Source: Actinomycetota bacterium
Lineage (GTDB): Bacteria > Actinomycetota > Actinomycetes > Propionibacteriales > Propionibacteriaceae
Assembly (NCBI GenBank): GCA_016213595.1
Contig: JACRAA010000105.1
Span: forward strand, 1-11,337
Reading direction: 5' to 3'
DNA length: 11,337 nucleotides
Positions within the stretch are counted from its first letter, which is position 1. Every line of letters starts with the position of its first letter. Shown one piece after another: positions 7,598 through 11,337 of the stretch. The position numbers and the translations under genes are program-made. The notes beneath the pieces are model-generated. The model did no database searches. It saw nothing but the letters and a program-made list of their open reading frames with translations, and was not told where the DNA came from.

Positions 7598-7603
7598 AGT
7601 GTA
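7598..7603 (-). promoter_or_regulatory. Possible -10 element for tRNA-Leu
   Basis: On the minus strand this is TACACT, ending 10 nt upstream of the mature tRNA 5' end, and it fits the actinobacterial TANNNT pattern. A TGGACA that could act as a -35 lies about 20 nt further upstream, which is longer than the usual 16-19 nt spacer, so the promoter call is tentative. The same gap, 7588-7663, must also hold the promoter of the divergent gene at 7664; none is obvious. Confidence 0.35.
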
Positions 7604-7663
7604 CGAGAGGGCGCACCCCCACTTGTCCACAGGGCGAGGACGGTTGCCTTGTCTCCTCGCCGG

Positions 7664-8638
7664 ATGGGGCCCGACGCTCTGCAGGTGAAGAGAGCGCATC
7701 CGTGGCCCCTGCCCACGAGACCCACGACGAGGAGAGACCTGCTCGGACTCGGGATGACGGACCACATGCTGCGTAGCCGCGTCCTGTCGGGCGCGCTCGT
7801 GGCCGTGCGCCAGGGGGTCTTCGTCCGCGCCGATGCGTGGCCGGAGGACGCGGCGGGGCAGGCCATCCTCCGTGCCCGTGCCGAGCAGGCTGCGAACCCC
7901 GAGGGCGTGATGAGCCACCAGTCTGCGGCGCTGGTCCTCGGCCTTCCGGCACCGGGTTTCTTACGCTGGCACGAGCTTCCCGTCGCCATCACGCTCCCGG
8001 CCGGCCACAGCTCACGGACCCGCTCGACGGTGCATCACGTCGGCCCGCTCCCGGGCCACCACGTCGTGCTCGATGGTGAGGGGTACCGGACCACGACGGC
8101 GGCGCGCACAGCGGTGGATCTTGCCGCACGCCTGGACCTGCCCGAGGCGCTCGTGCTCCTCGACGGCGCAGCGCGCATGATCTGCGCCGCGTACGTGAGC
8201 ACGCCGCGACGTCGCGACTACACGGCCGGCGCCTACATCACAGCGGCGCGTGACCTCTTGAGCGAGGCCGCCCGCACTGTCCGGGCGAGCGGGTTGCACG
8301 AGGCTGTCGCTGCGACACTCCCATGCCGGGAGTCGCCTGCCGAGTCCCTGTCGGCCGGCCACATGATCCGGGCCGGGATCCCGACGCCTTCCTTCCAGGC
8401 CATGGTCCGCACGGCGAAGGGAACCTACTTCCCGGACTTCCTCTGGAAGAAGGCTGGGCTCATCGGTGAGTGCGACGGCGCGGTGAAGTACACGGGCCCC
8501 GCCGCGGTCGTGGCGGAGAAGGAGCGAGAGCAGGACCTTCGCGACAACGGCTGGCGGTTCGTGAGGTGGCTACCGAAGGAGGTCATGCTCGAGCCCGCTC
8601 TGGTCATGGCGCGCATCGTCCGAGCTCTCGGCCTCTGA
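7664..8638 (+). CDS. AbiEi-type winged-helix protein with DUF559/Vsr-like nuclease-fold C-terminus
   Basis: A 324-residue protein of a type common in actinobacterial genomes. Residues about 20-60 (TTRRDLLGLGMTDHMLRSRV, then VAVRQGVFV) resemble the N-terminal helix-turn-helix of AbiEi-family antitoxins, with a middle region seen in the same family (SHQSAALVLGLP, RTAVDLAARL). Residues about 222-322 look like the DUF559/very-short-patch-repair endonuclease fold: Glu227 in AESLSAG, Asp258 in YFPDFLW, then IGECDGAVKY (Glu269, Asp271, Lys275) and EKEREQDLRDNGWRFVRW, a PD-(D/E)XK-like arrangement. Nuclease activity is unproven and many family members are uncharacterised. No AbiEii-like toxin lies on either side, so a classic type IV toxin-antitoxin pair is not supported here. 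The start is uncertain: ATG 7664 includes the whole N-terminal domain but has no good ribosome site; GTG 7685 and ATG 7754 are alternatives, the last one cutting into the helix-turn-helix. It converges on dinB over the repeat cluster at 8648-8809. Confidence 0.8.
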   Translation: MGPDALQVKRAHPWPLPTRPTTRRDLLGLGMTDHMLRSRVLSGALVAVRQGVFVRADAWPEDAAGQAILRARAEQAANPEGVMSHQSAALVLGLPAPGFLRWHELPVAITLPAGHSSRTRSTVHHVGPLPGHHVVLDGEGYRTTTAARTAVDLAARLDLPEALVLLDGAARMICAAYVSTPRRRDYTAGAYITAARDLLSEAARTVRASGLHEAVAATLPCRESPAESLSAGHMIRAGIPTPSFQAMVRTAKGTYFPDFLWKKAGLIGECDGAVKYTGPAAVVAEKEREQDLRDNGWRFVRWLPKEVMLEPALVMARIVRALGL

Positions 8639-8647
8639 CGGCTGCAA

Positions 8648-8809
8648 ACCGCCAAAGTTGCGCTGTGGACTCCTATGGGAGGGGCCTGGAGTACTCCGAC
8701 CGCCAAAGTTGCGCTCAGGATGTGCCAGCTCAGTCGATATGGGCGCAACTTTGGCGGTCGCCCCGCTCGACGGGCGCCGCGCGCTCCCCATAAGCGCAAC
8801 TTCGGCGGT
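8648..8809. repeat. Four-copy 17-bp repeat in symmetric nested inverted arrangement
   Basis: The 170-bp gap between convergent genes holds four copies of ACCGCCAAAGTTGCGCT. Two are direct, at 8648-8664 and 8699-8715. Two are inverted: 8742-8758, with one mismatch at its outer base, and 8793-8809, with one T-to-C change. Direct copies are 51 bp apart, inverted copies are also 51 bp apart, and both inverted pairs share one centre at 8728.5. The DNA between copies (8665-8698 against 8759-8792) is not complementary, so only the repeat units are matched. As RNA from either strand the array can fold into two stacked 16-bp stems split by a 34/34 internal loop and closed by a 26-nt loop. The last copy overlaps the first base of the dinB stop codon by one base. 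It may be a bidirectional terminator-like structure, a dispersed intergenic repeat, or a multi-site protein target. Confidence 0.9.
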
Positions 8810-10188
8810 CAGCCCGGTTCGGTGACGGCCTCCGTCTCGTCGGTCACGACGACAGCCTCCTCGTCGTCTTCCACCCGTACGGGGGTAGCCCGGAGTGCGG
8901 GGTCCTCGATGCGGAACGCCCGTACCGGTCCGGGCTTCGGGGAAAAGGCGGTCTCGAACCGTACGGTCACCCAGCCGTGGCCGCTGCCCCACACCCACCC
9001 GGCACCCCACGCGTCGTGGGTCACGTCCTCCCCCGGCTGGTAACCGGGTACGGCATGGCGGACGGTCGGCGCGACCGTGTCGACCTGGAGCTCGTCAGGG
9101 CTCGACGACACGACCTCGAACAGTGCCTCCTGAGCCGCCGCCGTGAACCCGGACACGCCGACACCGAGGAGCCGGATGCCTTGGGCCACCTGCCCAGACG
9201 CACCGCGCAGCAGCTGCCGCGCCGACTCGGCGATGACCTCGCTGTCGTCCACGGCCCCCAGCAGGGTGCGGGACCGCGTGTGGGTCGTGAAGTCGCCGAG
9301 CTTGATCTTCACCGTGACGGTACGGGCGAACAGGCCGGCCCTTCGCAGCCGCTCGGCGACCCCGACGGCGTCACGCGAGACCTTCGCCTCGAGCACGGTC
9401 AGGTCCGAGATGTCGACGTCGAAGGTGTCCTCCACCGAGATCGACTTCACCTCGCGCTCAGGGCTGACCGGCCGGTCATCGTCGGCGACCGACAGCCGCG
9501 CGAGCTCGGTCGCCCAGGCCTGACCCACCTCCCGGCGCAGCTCGTTCGCGGAGGCCCGTCGAAGGTCGGCGACCGTCTGGATGCCCAGCCGGTCCAGCTT
9601 CTCCGCCGTGACGGGGCCGACCCCCGGGATCGCCCGTACAGCCAGGGGTGCAATGTGGTCGACCTCGGTCCCCGGGGGCACGAGGTGGATCCCGTCCGGC
9701 TTCGCGATCTCGGAGGCGAGCTTCGCCATGAACTTCGAGCTGCCCAGGCCCACGGATGCGGTCAGCCCTCCGGTCTCGGCCGTCACCCGCTCCCGTACAG
9801 CCCGAGCGAGCGCCAGCACGCAGTCCTCGTCGCCGACATCGACACGGCCGGCCGCGAGGTCGACGTACGCCTCGTCGAGGCTCACCGGCTCGACCAGCGG
9901 CGACAGCTCAGCGAGGATGCCCATGACGACACGCGATGCAGTCCTGTACGCACCGAACCGCCCGGACAGGAACGCGGCCCGAGGACACAGCCGACGTGCC
10001 TCGTGCATCGGCATGGCCGAGTGCACGCCGTACGCCCTCGCCTCGTACGACGCGGTCGACACCACGCCGCGGCCGCCCAGCCCGCCCACGATGACGGGCT
10101 TCCCGCGCAGCGAGGGCTTGTCACGCTGCTCGACGGACGCGAAGAAGGCGTCGAGGTCGAGATGGAGGATCGAGGCGGTCTGCCTCAT
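8809..10188 (-). CDS. dinB: DNA polymerase IV (Y-family translesion polymerase DinB)
   Basis: A 459-residue Y-family polymerase that copies past damaged bases with low fidelity. The palm motifs are intact: LHLDLDAFFASVEQ with metal ligand Asp11 and steric-gate Phe16, and VSLDEAYVD with Asp105/Glu106. The fingers (GGRGVVSTASYEARAYGV), the thumb helix-hairpin-helix (AIPGVGPVTAEKLDRLGI, about 187-204) and the little finger (about 245-350, with VKIKLGDFTTHTRSRTL) all follow. QEALF at 353-357 fits the QxxLF sliding-clamp-binding motif. A further 100-residue tail with HDAWGAGWVWGSGHGWVTVR, typical of actinobacterial DinB, ends in an acidic stretch. The ATG at 10186-10188 is preferred because AGGA lies 7 nt before it; a GTG at 10210-10212 would add eight residues with a weaker site. 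The marR-type gene at 10282 diverges from it. No LexA-type box (GAAC-N4-GTTC) is seen upstream, so SOS control is not supported. Confidence 0.96.
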   Translation of the reverse strand: MRQTASILHLDLDAFFASVEQRDKPSLRGKPVIVGGLGGRGVVSTASYEARAYGVHSAMPMHEARRLCPRAAFLSGRFGAYRTASRVVMGILAELSPLVEPVSLDEAYVDLAAGRVDVGDEDCVLALARAVRERVTAETGGLTASVGLGSSKFMAKLASEIAKPDGIHLVPPGTEVDHIAPLAVRAIPGVGPVTAEKLDRLGIQTVADLRRASANELRREVGQAWATELARLSVADDDRPVSPEREVKSISVEDTFDVDISDLTVLEAKVSRDAVGVAERLRRAGLFARTVTVKIKLGDFTTHTRSRTLLGAVDDSEVIAESARQLLRGASGQVAQGIRLLGVGVSGFTAAAQEALFEVVSSSPDELQVDTVAPTVRHAVPGYQPGEDVTHDAWGAGWVWGSGHGWVTVRFETAFSPKPGPVRAFRIEDPALRATPVRVEDDEEAVVVTDETEAVTEPG

Positions 10189-10195
10189 GGGCGGG

Positions 10196-10199
10196 TCCT
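10196..10199 (-). promoter_or_regulatory. Ribosome binding site of dinB (supports ATG at 10188)
   Basis: AGGA on the minus strand with a 7-nt spacer to the ATG at 10186-10188. It favours this start over the GTG at 10210-10212. Confidence 0.5.
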
Positions 10200-10281
10200 G
10201 GACATCGGCCACAGCCTACGAGGGCGAAAGAGGACATGAAGTAGCGTGCGTCAGGCCGACCCGTACAGCTGAGGAGGTCTC

Positions 10282-10818
10282 GTGCCCCGACCCGGTCCTG
10301 AGCGCCTGACCCCCGCGGACGAGGTGGACTGCCTCCCGTTGGTCTCCCGCGACCCCGAGGACCTGCTCGTGAACCTCGAGGCGATGGTGCGCTGGGCCGA
10401 CAGTGCGCGCATGCGTCGCGAGATCATGGCGGCGATCGAGTTCCCGATCGACGACGTCTCGGCCTTCCTCACCGTCAACCAGCTCGTCTACCGGGGCGCG
10501 ACCCGTCCCACGGACATCGCCGACGCGCTAGGCATCGGCCGGCCCAACGTGTCCCGGATCGCCGGTCGGCTGGTCGCCGAGGGACTGATCGTGCGCGTCG
10601 CCGACCCCCAGGACGAACGCGGCATCCTGCTCGCGCTCAGCCCGTCCGGACGTGTGTACGCCGAACGGATCGCCGCCATAGCGGAGGGACGGGTGAGGGC
10701 TGCTCTCGTGACCTGGACCGCTGCCGACGCAGCACAGCTGCGGGCCTTGTTCGCCCGTTTCGTACGATCCACCCTCGCGAACGACGAGGCAGACCTACGG
10801 GAGTTTCTGGTGCCGTAG
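10282..10818 (+). CDS. MarR-family winged-helix transcriptional regulator
   Basis: A 178-residue regulator that should bind DNA as a dimer. The helix-turn-helix spans about 75-100 (RPTDIADALGIGRPNVSRIA then GRLVAEG), and the wing has the MarR signature ADPQDERGILLALSPSGR with Asp108, Asp111 and Arg113. The N- and C-terminal helices (about 25-50 and 125-170) would form the dimer interface. The N-terminus, about 35 residues ahead of the core, is a little longer than in many family members. The GTG at 10282-10284 has a strong GAGGAGG site 4 nt before it. MarR proteins usually repress their own or neighbouring genes and respond to small ligands or oxidants; here the divergent dinB and the downstream glycoside-hydrolase-like gene are the nearest candidates, but no clear MarR operator is visible. 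No oxidant-sensing Cys is obvious: the only Cys is near residue 17. Confidence 0.9.
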   Translation: MPRPGPERLTPADEVDCLPLVSRDPEDLLVNLEAMVRWADSARMRREIMAAIEFPIDDVSAFLTVNQLVYRGATRPTDIADALGIGRPNVSRIAGRLVAEGLIVRVADPQDERGILLALSPSGRVYAERIAAIAEGRVRAALVTWTAADAAQLRALFARFVRSTLANDEADLREFLVP

Positions 10819-10849
10819 AGCAAGAACTATTTGCAGCAATGAAGTAATC

Positions 10850-10861
10850 TGATACGTTTCA
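10850..10861. promoter_or_regulatory. LacI-family-like operator half-palindrome upstream of glycoside hydrolase gene
   Basis: The 12-mer TGATACGTTTCA matches its own reverse complement at 10 of 12 positions and has the central CG of LacI-family operators (consensus near TGAAACGTTTCA). It lies 35 bp before the ATG at 10896. A TTGCAG at 10831-10836 and TACGTT at 10853-10858 (16-bp spacer) could be -35 and -10, in which case the operator covers the -10. The surrounding 10819-10895 gap is visibly richer in A/T than the flanking genes, as expected for a promoter. The repressor gene is not in the window. Confidence 0.5.
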
Positions 10862-10895
10862 GGGATTCGCAGCCGGTTCTTCGAAGGAGAAGAGC

Positions 10896-11337
10896 ATGAC
10901 CGAGTCCCCCGCCCTCGACGAGCTGCGCGGCCTGCTCGCCGACCCGCCCAAAGAGACCCGCCCGGAGATCCGCTGGTGGCTCGCAGAGGGCGTGCACACC
11001 GACGAGACGCTGCGCACCGAGATCGAGGCTGCACACCGGCTCGGGTTCGGCGGCATGGAGTTCCTGGCCATGGACGAGGAAGGTGTCGACCACGCCCGCT
11101 ACGGCTGGGGCTCCGAGGAGTGGACGCACGACTCGGAGGTCGTCGTCACGGAGACCACCGCCCGCTGCATGGGCGTGAGCTTCACGTCCGGTACGAACTG
11201 GTCGAACGCGAACCTGCCCACCATCACCCCGGACGAGCCCGCGGCCGCCCAGGAGCTCGACGTCGTCACCGAGGAACTCGCCTCCGGCGCCACCCGTCGG
11301 GGGCCGCTCACCCGGATCGACCTCGAGGCGCCGCTCC
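10896..11337 (+). CDS. Probable glycosyl hydrolase (GH106/GH2-like), 5' part only
   Basis: The frame is open from the ATG at 10896-10898 to the window end, giving the first 147 residues. A strong ribosome site, AAGGAGAAG, lies 5 nt before the start. Residues 22-60 (RPEIRWWLAEGVHTDETLR, then AAHRLGFGGMEFLAMDE) resemble the N-terminal part of large bacterial glycosyl hydrolases of the alpha-L-rhamnosidase type, in which a Trp-rich strand is followed by a helix and a GxGGxE strand of a barrel. The later MGVSFTSGTNWSNANLP also fits a barrel strand near the active site. The catalytic acid and the rest of the protein lie outside the window, so the exact family is uncertain. No signal peptide is present, which suggests a cytoplasmic enzyme acting on imported oligosaccharides. 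The LacI-like operator just upstream supports a sugar-catabolic role. Confidence 0.65.
   Translation, partial: MTESPALDELRGLLADPPKETRPEIRWWLAEGVHTDETLRTEIEAAHRLGFGGMEFLAMDEEGVDHARYGWGSEEWTHDSEVVVTETTARCMGVSFTSGTNWSNANLPTITPDEPAAAQELDVVTEELASGATRRGPLTRIDLEAPL

Noticed and set aside
5847..7688. Long plus-strand open frame (about 613 codons) opposite glgX, also running through the tRNA
   Set aside because: It is a high-GC antisense shadow: composition is Val/Arg/His/Gln-rich without recognisable domains, and it crosses a structural RNA gene.
7664..8638. Type IV toxin-antitoxin pair (AbiEi/AbiEii)
   Set aside because: Only the AbiEi-like domain is present; neither flank has room for, or resembles, a nucleotidyltransferase toxin.
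8648..8809. CRISPR array
   Set aside because: Four 17-bp units with regular spacing, but half are inverted about a centre and the units are too short; no cas gene is near.
8977..10239. Plus-strand open frame of about 420 codons opposite dinB
   Set aside because: Antisense shadow of a clear DinB gene; Arg/His/Asp-rich with no domain.
10213..10281. LexA/SOS box controlling dinB
   Set aside because: No GAAC-N4-GTTC-type dyad is present in the dinB-marR gap.

Overview
The window is chromosomal DNA from a high-GC Gram-positive bacterium (Actinomycetota; a Micrococcales-type genome is my guess and is not proven). The grounds are the uniformly high GC with G/C-ending codons, GTG as well as ATG starts, a DinB with the extended C-terminal tail common in actinobacteria, AbiEi/DUF559-type proteins, and a tRNA gene without an encoded CCA end. 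No phage, plasmid, IS or CRISPR content is visible. Most genes are recognisable housekeeping or metabolic families.

Layout. (1) 1-223, plus strand: the 3' end of a Bcp-type peroxiredoxin gene. (2) 315-2438, plus: a large GMC flavoprotein oxidoreductase. It carries a gluconate-2-dehydrogenase subunit-3-like domain fused at its N-terminus and a four-cysteine cluster that may hold an Fe-S centre. (3) 2503-7587, minus: a unidirectional run read from right to left. It holds tRNA-Leu(UAG), the glycogen debranching enzyme GlgX starting only 36 nt after the tRNA, a GmhB-like HAD phosphatase, an NAD(P)-dependent aldehyde dehydrogenase, and a small protein with a Rho-N/SAP-like N-terminus and an acidic conserved C-terminal domain. 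(4) 7664-8638, plus: an AbiEi-type winged-helix plus DUF559/Vsr-like nuclease-fold protein without a visible partner toxin. (5) 8648-8809: four copies of a 17-bp repeat in a perfectly symmetric nested inverted arrangement, filling the gap between convergent genes. (6) 8809-10188, minus: DNA polymerase IV (DinB). (7) 10282-10818, plus: a MarR-family regulator. (8) 10896 to the window end, plus: the 5' part of a probable glycoside hydrolase gene, behind a near-palindrome that looks like a LacI-family operator.

How they may work together. GlgX removes alpha-1,6 branches during glycogen breakdown, and the final partial gene also points to carbohydrate use. The GMC enzyme (alcohol or sugar oxidation) and the aldehyde dehydrogenase (aldehyde to acid) could be consecutive oxidation steps, but they are on opposite strands and a shared pathway is only an inference. 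The observations most worth checking are the symmetric repeat structure next to an orphan nuclease-like gene, the fused GMC enzyme with its cysteine cluster, the tRNA-to-glgX junction, and the Rho-N/acidic-domain protein.
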